A DNA stretch of 64,000 nt from Derxia lacustris (GCF_002105195.1 NZ_MUHU01000026.1:153246-217245); one strand, 5' to 3'. Counted from the first letter of the stretch, positions 27,401-36,995 are shown. Notes: generated from the letters alone by a model not told the origin. Numbers and translations: made by a program.

Positions 27401-30400
27401 GCTGCCGCAGACGTACCCGCGGCCGCGCCAACCGACGCGCCGGTAGCCGGAGCCGCCGCCAGTCCGGCCGCGTCGGCCGAGCCGCTGCCGATCATCCCGC
27501 CGTCGCGCTTTCCGCCCGAGCTGCTGGCCACCGTGCCGGCCATCGAGGCGCTGCTGCGCACGCCGCCGGCGCCGGGCGAGGAGGAGGCTCTGCCGATGGG
27601 TTTCCTGGCCGGCAGCTCGCTGGTGCGCGGCATGGCCCACGAGCCCGAGCCGACGGCCGAACTGCCGGCGCCGGCCGACGAACCGGCGCTGCCCGCCGAT
27701 GCCGCGACCGCCTCCGTGGCCGCCGCGCCGTCGCTGGTCGAGCCCGCGTTCGAACCCGAACCGGTGCCCGACCCCACGCCCCAAGCCGAACCGGCCGCCA
27801 CGTCGGCCGAACCGCAGGTCGGCCCCGACGAGCGTCGCATCGGCCCGCTCGTCATCTCGACCCAGCTCTACGAGATCTATCTGACCGAGGCCGACGACTG
27901 CCTGCGCCGGCTGCAAACCGAAGTCTCGCGCTGGCGCCAGTTCCCCGACGGCCGGCTGCAGGAGCCGGCGGTGCGCGCCGCGCATTCGCTTGCCGGCTGC
28001 TCGGCCACCGCCGGCCTGCTGCCGGTGCATGAACTGGCCGGCACGGTCGAGAAATCGCTCCAGGCCGCCAGCCGCGCCCACATCGTGCCCGCCAGCGCCG
28101 AGCTCGACACGCTCGACAACGTGCTCGACGGGCTGGCCGGCATGCTGCATCGCTTTGCCGCCGGCCTGTATCCCGAGGCCGACGCCGGCCTGCTGGCCCG
28201 CGCCCACGAACTCGCGCTGCACTGGGGCGAGCGCGCCGGCGCCGCACGCCAGGAAAGCCCCGCGCCCGCCATCGACGAGACCCGGCTCGACAGCTTCGGC
28301 GACGATCTCGAACTCGAACTCGACATCGAGCTGCCGGCCGACGAACCGTCGGCCGACGCCACGCTGCATGTGGGCTTCGCGCCCAAGGACGTGTTCACGC
28401 GCTCGATCAGCAACATCGACCTCGACCTGTCGGAGCTGGCCGGCGAGGTCGCCGATGCGGCGCCGGCAATGCCGGCGCTCCCGGCGGCGCCGGTCGCGGT
28501 CGCGCCAGTCCGGCTGGCGGCCAGCCCGGTCGCGCCGGCCGAGCCCGATGGCGCCGACCGGATCGAGCTGCCCGACAACGAGATCGACCCCGACCTCATC
28601 GACATCTTCATCGAGGAAGGGCGCGACTACATGCCGCGCATCGAAAGCGGTCTGGCCCGGCTCACCGCCGCGCCGACCGATGCCGAAACCCTCGCCGGCG
28701 TGCTGCGCGCGCTGCACACGGTGAAGGGCAGCGCGCGCATGGCCGGCGCGATGCGGCTCGGCGCGCTTTGCCACGACATCGAATCGCGCATCGAGGCGGC
28801 GCGCCAGACGCCGTCGGCCGAGCTGTTCAACGGCCTGCTGCAAGCCTTCGACGGCGCCTATGCCGAATTCGGACGGCTGGCCGGCGATGCGCCGATCTTC
28901 GAGCCCCAGGCCGAGGCGGCGCTGCCGGTCGTCCCGGCGCCGGTCGCCGAACCGGTGCCGGCGCCGTCCGAGCCACCGGCGCCATTCCCTGCTGCCGAGG
29001 CCGACGAGCTGCCGCACGGTCCGCCGCGCATCTTCAACTGGCCGGTGGCGCCGCTCACCGATCCGGACGGCCCGCGCTATCCGGTCGGCGAGGGCACCGA
29101 GCCGGGCGAACCGGCGCCGTTTGCCGGCAGCGACGCCGAAGTGGCGGCCGACGCGATCGCGCCGCCGTCCGAACCGTTCGCCGCGCCGACGGTGGCCGAG
29201 CCTGCCGCTGCCGAGCCGCAGCTGGCTGGCGTGGCCGAAGCCGCCGCGCTGCCGGCCGCCGCCGGCCCGACCGACGCCGCCGGGCCGGCCGCCGCGCCGC
29301 AGCGCCCGGCCCGGCCGCAATCGCTGGTGCGGGTGCGCGCCGACGTGCTCGACCGGCTGGTCAACAACGCGGGTGAAGTCTCCATCGCCCGCGCCCGGCT
29401 CGAAAACGACCTCGGTACCGTCAAGGGCGCGCTTGGCGATCTGACCGAGAACGTCGGCCGCCTGCGCGGCCAGCTGCGCGAGATCGAGATCGCCGCCGAG
29501 GCCCAGATGATGAGCCGGATGGAGGCCGAGAAAGAGGCCGGCCGTTCCTTCGATCCGCTCGAATTCGACCGCTTCTCGCGCTTGCAGGAACTGACCCGGA
29601 TGCTGGCCGAATCGGTCAGCGACGTGACCACGCTCCAGCAGAACATCGTCAAGGGCATGGAGGGCGCCAACAAGGGCCTCACCAGCCAGGCCCGGCTCAC
29701 GCGCGAATTGCAGGAAGACCTGATGCGGGTGCGCATGGTGCCGGTCGACAGCGCTTCCGAGCGGCTGTATCGCGTGGTGCGCCAGTCGGCCAAGGAGATC
29801 GGCAAGCGCGTCAATCTCGAAATCCGCGGCGCCACGGTCGAACTCGACCGCGGCGTGCTGGAGCGCATGACCGGCCCGTTCGAGCATCTGCTGCGCAATT
29901 CGGTCGTGCACGGCATCGAATCGCGCGAGCGCCGGCTGGCCGCTGGCAAGCCCGAGACCGGGACCATCGTGGTGGCGGTGCGCCAGCGCGGCAACGAGGT
30001 CGAGCTGGCCTTCGAGGACGACGGCGCCGGCATCGATGTCGAGGCGATCCGCGCCAAGGCGCGTGCCAAGGGACTGATTGCCGCCGGCACCATCCTCAGC
30101 GACGCCCAGGCGGCCGAGCTGGTGTTCGCGCCCGGCTTCACCACCGCCAACGAAGTCACCTCGCTGGCCGGGCGCGGCGTGGGCATGGACGTGGTGCGCG
30201 CCGAGGCCGGCGCGCTCGGCGGCCGGGTGCAGATCGACAACCGGCCGGGCCAGGGCGTCACCTTCACCATCCGGCTGCCGCTCACGCTGGCCGTGACCCA
30301 GGTGGTGCTGGTGCGCGCCGGCGGCCGGCTGCATGCGATTCCGGCGGTGCTGGTCGGGCTGGTGCAGCAGCTGCGCGCGCCGCAGCTGGCGGCCGCCTAT

Positions 30401-31216
30401 GCCGACGGCCGGCTCGACGTGGCCGGCGCACCGGCCGACTTCGCCTATCTGCCCACGCTGCTCGGCGACCTGCACAGCCATGCCATCGCCCAGCGCTATT
30501 CGCCGGTGATGACGCTCGAATCGGGCGGCAAGCGGGTGGCGCTGCATGTCGACGAAGTGGTTGGCAATCAGGAAGTGGTGGTGAAGAACATCGGCCCGCA
30601 GCTGGCGCGGATGGTCGGCATCACTGGCGCGACCGTGCTCGGCTCGGGCGATGTGGTGCTCATCATCGATCCGGTGCAGCTGGTCGAGCGGCTCGGCGTC
30701 AGGCCGCGTCCGGCGCCGCAGGCCGAGGGCGAGGCGGTTTCGGCCGAGGCGGTCGCGGCGGCGGCCGACGGCGCGCTCGACGCCGCAGCCCGGCCGCCGA
30801 CGCCGGAGGCGCCGCGCAGTGGCGCGCTGGCCAGCCTGCCGGTGGCGATGGTGGTCGACGATTCGGTCACCGTGCGCCGCGTGACCCAGCGGCTGCTGCA
30901 GCGCGAGGGCTATCAGGTGGTGCTGGCCAAGGACGGCGTCGATGCGCTGGAGCAGCTCCAGGAGTTCCGGCCCGACGTCATGCTGGTCGACATCGAGATG
31001 CCGCGGATGGACGGCTTCGACCTGACGCGCAATGTGCGCAGCGATTCGCGCATCGCCGATGTGCCGATCGTGATGATTACCTCGCGCACCGCCGACAAGC
31101 ACCGCAACCATGCCGAAGCGCTCGGCGTGAATGCCTATCTGGGCAAGCCCTACCGCGAAGACGAACTGCTCGAAGTGATGCGCGAACTGATTGCGGCGAG
31201 CCGCGCGGCGGCCTGA
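24431..31216 (+). CDS. chpA: Pil-Chp hybrid histidine kinase ChpA/PilL (multi-Hpt CheA)
   Basis: The 2261-residue kinase drives twitching motility signalling. From the N-terminus it has a first histidine-phosphotransfer site in QAHGALQM (His57), further Hpt units at FHTLKGSSRM (His796), AAHSLAGCS (His1185) and LHTVKGSARM (His1429), separated by long A/P/E-rich linkers. Next come a CheA dimerisation domain and an ATPase domain with N-box HLLRNSVVHGIE (near 1819-1830) and DDGAGID. A CheW-like domain and a C-terminal receiver (VVDDSVTVRR; acceptor Asp2187 in LVDIEMPRMDGF) follow. It is the last gene of the operon and ends at a strong terminator. Confidence 0.93.
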   Translation: MTTANASAGIDTGPLSWVIDEVRQALEASIAGLRNFSVHADEITQLRVARTHLHQAHGALQMVDLDGVPQITALGERVYDRFVDAPSLCSPDTVASIERAFAGLVDYLDDLLAGQPHQPVRLFPQYRELARIIGIDRAHPADLFFPQLGERVIDDDSCEPVADPAALAPARAQYERGLLKLLRNIDPATAASEMGSAVRNFRTAQTPGAARSFWTVLHALCQGLAEGAVAPDDLHLKRLAARVNMQMRRAVSGQPALAERLLADALFHLSTADSQSPEIARVRSVYRLAEVPRDYAQPRYGRVDNRVVKRAREQLAAVRSAWDRYVGGKPTEAGSLLRQARLFADVAAELAEPGIVTVSSAIVGVAETCAAAPGVTTPELAIETATAVLFLEHGLDTFNRLSPEYAERAETIAARLRDALAGEPSTESVAWLAALSSEAHERATMATLVGEIQANLRAIEQALDAFFRDPTRRDGLGNCAALLAQSAGALALLEHDSAHQAMEDCRAAIERFSDPTVEPDPVEFDRVAQTFGALGFVVDSLRQPTGAPHPELERDPERGGWRVKGADGPRRGPTETVPPPLHAIAPEPDAAAAELTLAPHELADAPLAELTEVVELTEPIEPIEPIEPIEVADAAPADHDSVEQEIRASIDSARELFGQLREAGDAGATGVVPALQGLLTQIRQDADLVDDSRLQIAAANALALAGQTGPEGSVEALGLALAELDHRNPASLDAPAPDAATLALAAADDETIDAELLDIFLGEAREVLDTIDGALGRCKGDPGHQGNLTTLRRSFHTLKGSSRMVGLRQFGEAAWALEQVYNVWLAEERPGNTALFGLTHAAHRQFGSWVEQIAAGQLHAVLPERLIAAADRVREGEHFFLSGEHTFAAPDSPVYPAPPLDHEPGFDPDFQNDDGLYPDFRFRDEVGPATTQRLDGAVALADVAPVGEPALDIDLGAVDALAPEPAVSAAAEIAAVADAAAEVAEPTQADAAADVPAAAPTDAPVAGAAASPAASAEPLPIIPPSRFPPELLATVPAIEALLRTPPAPGEEEALPMGFLAGSSLVRGMAHEPEPTAELPAPADEPALPADAATASVAAAPSLVEPAFEPEPVPDPTPQAEPAATSAEPQVGPDERRIGPLVISTQLYEIYLTEADDCLRRLQTEVSRWRQFPDGRLQEPAVRAAHSLAGCSATAGLLPVHELAGTVEKSLQAASRAHIVPASAELDTLDNVLDGLAGMLHRFAAGLYPEADAGLLARAHELALHWGERAGAARQESPAPAIDETRLDSFGDDLELELDIELPADEPSADATLHVGFAPKDVFTRSISNIDLDLSELAGEVADAAPAMPALPAAPVAVAPVRLAASPVAPAEPDGADRIELPDNEIDPDLIDIFIEEGRDYMPRIESGLARLTAAPTDAETLAGVLRALHTVKGSARMAGAMRLGALCHDIESRIEAARQTPSAELFNGLLQAFDGAYAEFGRLAGDAPIFEPQAEAALPVVPAPVAEPVPAPSEPPAPFPAAEADELPHGPPRIFNWPVAPLTDPDGPRYPVGEGTEPGEPAPFAGSDAEVAADAIAPPSEPFAAPTVAEPAAAEPQLAGVAEAAALPAAAGPTDAAGPAAAPQRPARPQSLVRVRADVLDRLVNNAGEVSIARARLENDLGTVKGALGDLTENVGRLRGQLREIEIAAEAQMMSRMEAEKEAGRSFDPLEFDRFSRLQELTRMLAESVSDVTTLQQNIVKGMEGANKGLTSQARLTRELQEDLMRVRMVPVDSASERLYRVVRQSAKEIGKRVNLEIRGATVELDRGVLERMTGPFEHLLRNSVVHGIESRERRLAAGKPETGTIVVAVRQRGNEVELAFEDDGAGIDVEAIRAKARAKGLIAAGTILSDAQAAELVFAPGFTTANEVTSLAGRGVGMDVVRAEAGALGGRVQIDNRPGQGVTFTIRLPLTLAVTQVVLVRAGGRLHAIPAVLVGLVQQLRAPQLAAAYADGRLDVAGAPADFAYLPTLLGDLHSHAIAQRYSPVMTLESGGKRVALHVDEVVGNQEVVVKNIGPQLARMVGITGATVLGSGDVVLIIDPVQLVERLGVRPRPAPQAEGEAVSAEAVAAAADGALDAAARPPTPEAPRSGALASLPVAMVVDDSVTVRRVTQRLLQREGYQVVLAKDGVDALEQLQEFRPDVMLVDIEMPRMDGFDLTRNVRSDSRIADVPIVMITSRTADKHRNHAEALGVNAYLGKPYREDELLEVMRELIAASRAAA
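26282..26317 (+). repeat. Nine-base tandem repeat, four copies, inside chpA
   Basis: GAGCCGATC is repeated four times without error and encodes Glu-Pro-Ile four times in a linker between Hpt units. Unit loss or gain would keep the frame, so linker length may vary between strains. Confidence 0.85.
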
Positions 31217-31233
31217 CCGCAGCCCGCGCAGAG

Positions 31234-31267
31234 AACGGCCGGTGGCGTCGAGCTGCCGGCCGTTTTT
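31234..31267 (+). terminator. Rho-independent terminator after chpA
   Basis: AACGGCCGG pairs perfectly with CCGGCCGTT (nine pairs, 13-base loop) and the stem runs into five T residues. It sits 18 bases after the chpA stop, facing convergent trmL. Confidence 0.9.
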
Positions 31268-31280
31268 GCTTGGGGCGCGG

Positions 31281-31751
31281 CTATTGCCCGCCGGCAAAGC
31301 CGTTCTGGCGCCAGGCCTCGAACACCACCACCGCGACCGCGTTGGACAGGTTGAGCGAGCGGTTGCCGGGCTGCATCGGCAGGCGCAGCCGCTGCTCGGG
31401 CGCGAAGCGGTCGCGCAGTTCGGGCGCCAGGCCGCGCGTCTCGCAGCCGAACACGAACACGTCGTCGGGCCGGAAGGCGAGCTCGGCATGCGGCCGCGAG
31501 GCATGCCGGCTGAGCGCGAACATCCGCGCCGGATCGGGCTGACGCGCGGCCAGAAAGGCATCGAAGCTGGCATGCGTGCGCACCCGTGCGTACTCGTGAT
31601 AGTCGAGCCCGGCGCGGCGCAGTTTGGCGTCGTCGAGCGTGAAGCCGAGCGGCTCGATCAGATGCAGCCGCGCGCCGGTGTTGGCGCACAGACGGATGAC
31701 ATTGCCGGTGTTGGGCGGGATTTCGGGCTCGACGAGCACCACATCGAACAT
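31281..31751 (-). CDS. trmL: tRNA (cytidine(34)-2'-O)-methyltransferase
   Basis: This 156-residue SPOUT enzyme methylates the wobble ribose of tRNA-Leu. Motifs are VEPEIPPNTGNVIRLCANTG, FGCETRGLAPE and the knot-forming MQPGNRSLNLSNAVAVVVFE. Length and motifs fit TrmL exactly. It ends just past the chpA terminator and follows comF on the same strand. Confidence 0.94.
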   Translation of the reverse strand: MFDVVLVEPEIPPNTGNVIRLCANTGARLHLIEPLGFTLDDAKLRRAGLDYHEYARVRTHASFDAFLAARQPDPARMFALSRHASRPHAELAFRPDDVFVFGCETRGLAPELRDRFAPEQRLRLPMQPGNRSLNLSNAVAVVVFEAWRQNGFAGGQ

Positions 31752-31766
31752 TGCAGAAGCCTTGGT

Positions 31767-32609
31767 TCAGGAGTCGGGCGGCGGCGTGCGCAGCGCAGCC
31801 AGCACGCAGAGCGCGCCGGGCCGCAACGGCGCAAGGCTGAGCGCGGCGGCGCGCAACGTGGCGCCGGTGGTCATCACATCGTCGATGAGGGCGATGCGCT
31901 GGCCGGCGAGCCGCTGCTGCGCGCCCGGCGCCAGCGCGAAGGCGCCCGTCAGCGCGCGGGTCCGCGCGGCGCGGCCGAGCCGGGCGATGGCCGGCGTGTC
32001 GAGCCGCCGCAAAAGCGCGCCATTGTCCACCCGCGCGCCGGTGCCGGCGGCGAGCGCCCGCGCGATGCGGTCGGCCTGGTTGTAGCCGCGCGTGGCCAGC
32101 CGGGCCGGCGCGAGCGGTACCGGCAGCAGCCACCAGCCGGCCAGATCGGCGTGGCGCGCGCGCAGCGCCAGCTCGATCAGGCTGGCGAGCGCCGGCGCAT
32201 TGGGCAGCGCGGCGCCGAATTTGAGCGCCAGCTCGATCCGGTCCCAGGGCGGTTCATAGGCCGCGCCGACCACCGCCTGCGACCACGGCGGCGGCGCGGC
32301 GGCGCAGTGCGCACAAATCGGCAGCGGGCCGGCGCCGTCGAGCGGCAGGGCGTGGAATGCGGTGGCGTCGAGCGCCTCGGCGCAGCGCAGGCAGCGCGGC
32401 CGCTGGCGCTCGATGCGCCGGGCCGAGCGCAGGCAGGCGGCGCACAGGCCGCGCGCGCCGGCCGCCGCGCCGCAAGCCACGCAGCGATTGCCGAACAGCG
32501 CCGCCGCCAGTTCGCGCGCAAACCCGCCCGGCGAATGCCGCTTTTCGGGTCGGCGCGCGGCGGCATCGGCAGGCGCGGGCAGGGCGGCGGTGGGCAGGCG
32601 AGGGCTCAT
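31767..32609 (-). CDS. ComF-family phosphoribosyltransferase-like protein
   Basis: The 280-residue protein has an N-terminal zinc-finger region with cysteine pairs in CVACGAAAG, LCAACL, CLRCAEAL and CAHC. The C-terminal phosphoribosyltransferase domain has the PRPP loop IALIDDVMTTGATL. In naturally competent bacteria ComF takes part in DNA uptake, but orthologues are widespread in non-competent species. It is divergent from bioC with only 36 bases between starts. ATG at 32609 was chosen; a start ten codons upstream would push into the bioC promoter. Confidence 0.88.
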   Translation of the reverse strand: MSPRLPTAALPAPADAAARRPEKRHSPGGFARELAAALFGNRCVACGAAAGARGLCAACLRSARRIERQRPRCLRCAEALDATAFHALPLDGAGPLPICAHCAAAPPPWSQAVVGAAYEPPWDRIELALKFGAALPNAPALASLIELALRARHADLAGWWLLPVPLAPARLATRGYNQADRIARALAAGTGARVDNGALLRRLDTPAIARLGRAARTRALTGAFALAPGAQQRLAGQRIALIDDVMTTGATLRAAALSLAPLRPGALCVLAALRTPPPDS

Positions 32610-32645
32610 CGCGCCGATGCTGGCGCATGGCACCATTGCCGCGCC

Positions 32646-33653
32646 ATGACCTCCTCCACTTCCCGCACCGACGCCGGCCTGATCGATCCGCATGCCGCGC
32701 GCCTCCAGTTCGAGCGCCGCGCGCGCGACTTCGACCACCACGACTTCTTCCACCGCGAGGTCGAATCGCGGCTGCTCGAACGGCTCGATCCGCTGCGCAT
32801 CGAGCCCGCGCGCGCGCTCGACCTGGGCTGCGGCACCGGCCATGCGCTGCCGGCGCTCGCCGACCGCTATCCGCAGGCCGCCTGGACCGGCGTCGATCTG
32901 GCCCACGCCATGCTCGCGCGCGCCGCCGTGCGCACGCGGCAGGCGGCCGGGCTCGGCGGCACGGTGGCGCGGCTGCTCGACCGCGTGGGCATGGGCGCGC
33001 TTTCGCCGAGCCTGCCCGGCGGCCGCAGCGGCGCTGCCGGCCTCGCGCGCGCCGAGCTGGTGCAGGCCGACTTCGCCCAGCTGCCGTTCGCCGATGCCAG
33101 CTTCGATCTGCTCTGGTCCAACCTCGCGCTGCATTTCGCGCCCGACCTCGGCCGCGCCATCGCCGAATGGTGGCGCGTGAGCCGGCCCGGCGCCGCGCTC
33201 ATGTTCAGCTGCCTCGGTCCCGACAGCCTGCGCGAGCTGCGCCCGCTCTGGCCCGGCGATCCGCCGCGCGCCTTTGTGCCTTTCGCCGACATGCACGACC
33301 TCGGCGACCTGATGGTGCGGTCGGGCTTCGCCGATCCGGTGATGGGCATGGAGCGCATCACGCTCACCTATGCCGATCCGGCCAGGCTGCTCGCCGACCT
33401 GCGTGCGCTCAGCGGCAATCCGCTCGCCGCGCGCGCGCCGCGCCTGCATGCGCGCGATTTCCGCACCCGCTTCCTCGCCGCGCTCGATGGCGCGCGCGGG
33501 CCGGATGGCCTGATCGCCGTCACGCTCGAAATCGTCTACGGCCATGCCTGGGCCGCCGCGCCGCGCCAGCGCCGCGAAGCCCTGCCGGGCGGCGGCGAGA
33601 TCGCCTCGGTACCGCTCTCGGCCCTCAAGCGCCCCGGCCCGCCACGCGACTGA
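32646..33653 (+). CDS. bioC: Malonyl-ACP O-methyltransferase BioC-like
   Basis: This class I SAM-dependent methyltransferase of 335 residues has the SAM-binding motif ARALDLGCGTGHALPAL, VDLAHAMLARAA (motif II) and DLLWSNLALHFAPD, a typical BioC segment. It would methylate malonyl-ACP to start pimelate synthesis for biotin. A loop between motif II and the active-site strand (about residues 100-135) is longer than usual and rich in G, R and S. Location opposite comF is common in betaproteobacteria. No other bio gene is in the window. Confidence 0.85.
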   Translation: MTSSTSRTDAGLIDPHAARLQFERRARDFDHHDFFHREVESRLLERLDPLRIEPARALDLGCGTGHALPALADRYPQAAWTGVDLAHAMLARAAVRTRQAAGLGGTVARLLDRVGMGALSPSLPGGRSGAAGLARAELVQADFAQLPFADASFDLLWSNLALHFAPDLGRAIAEWWRVSRPGAALMFSCLGPDSLRELRPLWPGDPPRAFVPFADMHDLGDLMVRSGFADPVMGMERITLTYADPARLLADLRALSGNPLAARAPRLHARDFRTRFLAALDGARGPDGLIAVTLEIVYGHAWAAAPRQRREALPGGGEIASVPLSALKRPGPPRD

Positions 33654-33970
33654 AACCGCGCGCGATGTTGCCGTCTGTTAGCGCGAGTGCGCTGCCGGTA
33701 CCGCCGCGCCGAGACTCGGCCGAGCCCGCACGGTGGTACCGCCCGGGCCTGCGCCACAGGGCGGCCTGAGGGGAAGCCCCCGGTGCGCATGGCGGCGGAT
33801 CGTTCCTATGATCGGTCCGCCTTCTTCGTCAGCCCGACGTCAGCTGCGCCAAGCGCTGGCCGCGTGCCGACATGCCAACGTAAAACCGGTCGGGTGCCCC
33901 AGGCCCGGCGTCGTGCGGTTCATGCCGCGCGCCGCCCCGCTGCCGAGCGCTTGCCAAAGCGAGGGAGATC
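33654..33970. other. Intergenic region before the cytochrome oxidase operon
   Basis: These 317 bases hold no gene I would defend; the open frames here are GC-driven and lack starts with ribosome-binding sites. The right end has GAGGGAG directly before the coxB ATG. The oxidase promoter should be here, but I cannot identify a confident -35/-10 pair. Confidence 0.55.
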
Positions 33971-35113
33971 ATGCTCAGGACGCTCGGCATTGCGCTTGCG
34001 CTCATCGCCCCTTCGGCCTTTGCGGTCGATGGCGTGCAGAGTCGCTACAACCTCGCGCCCCCGGTCACACCGCTCGCCGAAGACATCTACAGCCTGCATC
34101 ACTACGTGATGGGCATCTGCGTGGCGATCTTCCTGTTCGTGTTCGCGTGGATGTTCATCGCGATCCTGCGGCACCGGAAGTCGCTCGGCCACAAGCCGGC
34201 CAACTTCCACGAGAACACCACCGTGGAAATCATCTGGACGGTGATTCCCTTCCTCATCGTCGTGGCCATCGCGGTGCCGGCCACGCGCATCGTCGTGGCG
34301 ATGAAGGACACGTCGAGCGCCGACCTCACCATCAAGGCCACCGGCTACCAGTGGAAGTGGGGCTACGAATATCTGCGCGGCGAAGGCGAGGGCATCGCGC
34401 TGCTGTCCACGCTGGCCACGCCGCGCGGGCAATTGCAGCTCGCTTCCCTCGGCAGCGAGCGCGACAGCAACCCCAACTACCTGCTCGAAGTCGATCAGCC
34501 GCTGGTGGTGCCGGTCGATGCCAAGGTGCGCATCATCACCACGGCGAGCGATGTCATCCACTCGTGGTTTGTGCCGGCCTTCGCGGTCAAGCAGGACGCC
34601 ATCCCCGGCTTTGTGCGCGATACCTGGTTTCGCGCCACCACGGTCGGCACCTTCCGCGGCCAGTGCGCCGAGCTCTGCGGCAAGGAGCACGCCTACATGC
34701 CCATCGTCGTGCGGGTGCTCTCGCGCGAGGACTATGCCGCCTGGGTCGTCGCCAAGAAGCGCGAGCTGCAAGCGCTTGCGGACGATCCGGCCAAGGTCTG
34801 GCAGCTGGGCGAGCTGACCGCGCGCGGCAAGACCGTGTTCGAGAGCAACTGCGCGGCCTGCCATCAGGCCGGCGGCACCGGCAATGCCGCCATCGGCGCG
34901 CCGGCGCTGATCGCCAGCCCGGTGGTCACGGCGGCGCCGGCCGAGCAGATCGGCGTGCTGCTGCATGGTCGCAACAACCGCATGCCGGCGTGGCAGCAGC
35001 TGTCGGATGTGGAGATCGCCTCGGTCATCACCTACACCAAGCACGCCTGGGGCAACAGCGTCGACCAGATCGTGCAGCCCCGCGACATCGCGGCGGCGCG
35101 CGCCGCCCGGTAA
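33971..35113 (+). CDS. coxB: Cytochrome c oxidase subunit II with C-terminal cytochrome c domain
   Basis: The 380-residue protein has a signal segment (LGIALALIAPSAFA), two transmembrane helices, and the CuA domain with ligand histidine in SDVIHSWFVPAF (about 197) and cysteines C232 and C236 in GQCAELCGKEHAYM. A fused class I cytochrome c follows, with NCAACH at 293-298 and the axial methionine in NNRMPAWQQL. It accepts electrons from cytochrome c and feeds the subunit I heme a. It is first in the operon. Confidence 0.96.
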   Translation: MLRTLGIALALIAPSAFAVDGVQSRYNLAPPVTPLAEDIYSLHHYVMGICVAIFLFVFAWMFIAILRHRKSLGHKPANFHENTTVEIIWTVIPFLIVVAIAVPATRIVVAMKDTSSADLTIKATGYQWKWGYEYLRGEGEGIALLSTLATPRGQLQLASLGSERDSNPNYLLEVDQPLVVPVDAKVRIITTASDVIHSWFVPAFAVKQDAIPGFVRDTWFRATTVGTFRGQCAELCGKEHAYMPIVVRVLSREDYAAWVVAKKRELQALADDPAKVWQLGELTARGKTVFESNCAACHQAGGTGNAAIGAPALIASPVVTAAPAEQIGVLLHGRNNRMPAWQQLSDVEIASVITYTKHAWGNSVDQIVQPRDIAAARAAR

Positions 35114-35194
35114 TGAAGACGGCGCTGCCGAGCCGGCGGCGCCATCGAAGATGCATGTGACTTGCGGCTTTCAACCCGGCCGCCGGAGAACGCG

Positions 35195-36796
35195 ATGAGT
35201 GCAGTCCTGCCCGGCATCGACCAGCCCCACGATCCGCACGCCCACGGCGAGCATCACGGCGCGCCCACCGGCTGGCGGCGCTGGCTGTTCGCCACCAATC
35301 ACAAGGACATCGGCACGCTCTACATGTGGTTCAGTTTCACCATGCTGCTGAGCGGCGGCGTGCTGGCGCTGGGCATCCGCGCCGAGCTGTTCCAGCCCGG
35401 CTTGCAGATCTTCGAGCCCGAGCGCTTCAACCAGCTCACCACCATGCACGGCGTGATCATGGTGTTCGGCGCGATCATGCCGGCCTTCGTGGGCTTCGCG
35501 AACTGGATGGTGCCGCTGATGATCGGCTGCTCCGACATGGCCTTCGCGCGCATGAACAACTTCAGCTTCTGGCTGATGCCGCCTGCGGCGCTGCTGCTCG
35601 TCACCAGCTTCTTCGTGCCGGGCGGCGCGATGGCGGCGGGCTGGACCATGTACGCGCCGCTGTCGGTGCAGATGGGCATCGGCATGGACATGGCCATCTT
35701 CGCGCTGCACATCCTCGGCGCCAGTTCGATCATGGGCTCGATCAACATCATCGTGACCATCCTCAACATGCGCGCGCCCGGCATGACGCTGATGAAGATG
35801 CCGATGTTCGTGTGGACCTGGCTCATCACCGCCTACCTGCTGATCGCGGTGCTGCCGGTGCTCGCGGGCGCCATCACGATGGTGCTGACCGACCGCCATT
35901 TCGGCACCAGCTTCTTCAACGCGGCCGGCGGCGGCGACCCGGTGATGTACCAGCACATCTTCTGGTTCTTCGGGCACCCCGAGGTCTACATCATGATTCT
36001 CCCGGCGTTCGGGATCATCTCGCACGTCATTCCCACCTTCGCGCGCAAGCCGCTGTTCGGCTACAGCTCGATGGTCTACGCCACGGGCTCCATCGCGATC
36101 CTGTCGTTCATGGTCTGGGCGCATCACATGTTCACGACCGGCATGCCGGTCACGGGCCAGCTCTTCTTCATGTACGCGACGGCGCTGATCGCCGTGCCCA
36201 CGGGCGTGAAGATCTTCAACTGGCTGGCCACGATGTGGCGCGGCGCCATGACCTTCGAGACGCCGATGCTGTTCGCGCTCGGCTTCATCTTCGTGTTCAC
36301 GATCGGCGGGCTGACGGGCGTGATCCTGTCGGTCGCGCCGATCGACATCCAGTTGCAAGACACCTATTACGTCGTGGCGCACTTCCATTACGTGCTGGTC
36401 GCGGGCTCGCTGTTCGCGCTGTTCTCGGGCGCCTATTACTGGCTGCCGAAATGGACCGGCCACATGTATAGCGAGCGGCTCGGGCAGGCGCATTTCTGGT
36501 GCTCGCTGGTGTTCTTCAACGTCACCTTCTTCCCGATGCACTTCCTGGGGCTGGCGGGCATGCCGCGCCGCTATGCCGACTATCCGCTCCAGTTCGCCGA
36601 CTTCAACATGGTGGCCAGCATCGGCGCCTTCGGCTTCGGCTTCTCGCAGCTCATCTTTCTGTGGGCGGTGCTCAAGTGCATTCGCGGCGGGCCGCGCGTT
36701 GCCGCGCAGGCCTGGGAGGGCGCGGAAGGGCTGGAGTGGACGGTGCCGTCGCCGGCGCCCTTCCACACCTTCGAAGAACCGCCGGTCGTGAAGTGA
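35195..36796 (+). CDS. ctaD: Cytochrome c oxidase subunit I
   Basis: This 533-residue heme-copper oxidase core has twelve helices and the binuclear-centre signature [16 protein letters not shown], with histidine pairs in [10 protein letters not shown] and [12 protein letters not shown]. It pumps protons while reducing oxygen to water. The ATG at 35195 has CCGGAG before it and gives [18 protein letters not shown]; the upstream ATG at 35162 is less well placed. Confidence 0.97.
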   Translation: MSAVLPGIDQPHDPHAHGEHHGAPTGWRRWLFATNHKDIGTLYMWFSFTMLLSGGVLALGIRAELFQPGLQIFEPERFNQLTTMHGVIMVFGAIMPAFVGFANWMVPLMIGCSDMAFARMNNFSFWLMPPAALLLVTSFFVPGGAMAAGWTMYAPLSVQMGIGMDMAIFALHILGASSIMGSINIIVTILNMRAPGMTLMKMPMFVWTWLITAYLLIAVLPVLAGAITMVLTDRHFGTSFFNAAGGGDPVMYQHIFWFFGHPEVYIMILPAFGIISHVIPTFARKPLFGYSSMVYATGSIAILSFMVWAHHMFTTGMPVTGQLFFMYATALIAVPTGVKIFNWLATMWRGAMTFETPMLFALGFIFVFTIGGLTGVILSVAPIDIQLQDTYYVVAHFHYVLVAGSLFALFSGAYYWLPKWTGHMYSERLGQAHFWCSLVFFNVTFFPMHFLGLAGMPRRYADYPLQFADFNMVASIGAFGFGFSQLIFLWAVLKCIRGGPRVAAQAWEGAEGLEWTVPSPAPFHTFEEPPVVK

Positions 36797-36806
36797 GGAG
36801 ATCAGC

Positions 36807-36995
36807 ATGCAGATCAACGACGAACTCATGGCGATGACATTGCCGCGCGAAGCCCGCAGCGCCGCCACCCAATTGCCGGTCATCGATCTGGCCGCGCGCC
36901 GCCGTGCCGCGTTGCGCACCGCGCTCATCCTGGCCTCGGTCGCTGCCGCCTTCTTCTTCGGCATCATCGTCAAGTTCTGGCTGCTCGGCGCCTGA
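36807..36995 (+). CDS. Small cytochrome oxidase assembly membrane protein
   Basis: This 62-residue protein has one C-terminal helix (TALILASVAAAFFFGIIV) and a basic cytoplasmic N-terminus. Small ORFs of this design between subunit I and ctaG are commonly annotated as cytochrome oxidase small assembly proteins in Burkholderiales. Its stop overlaps the ctaG start as TGATG. The precise role is unproven. Confidence 0.75.
   Translation: MQINDELMAMTLPREARSAATQLPVIDLAARRRAALRTALILASVAAAFFFGIIVKFWLLGA

Noticed and set aside
27104..31573. A 1489-codon open frame on the minus strand opposite chpA (and a 1045-codon one at 23948-27085)
   Set aside because: They are antisense shadows created by high third-position GC in pilJ and chpA; their products are low-complexity R/G/A-rich and show no domain.
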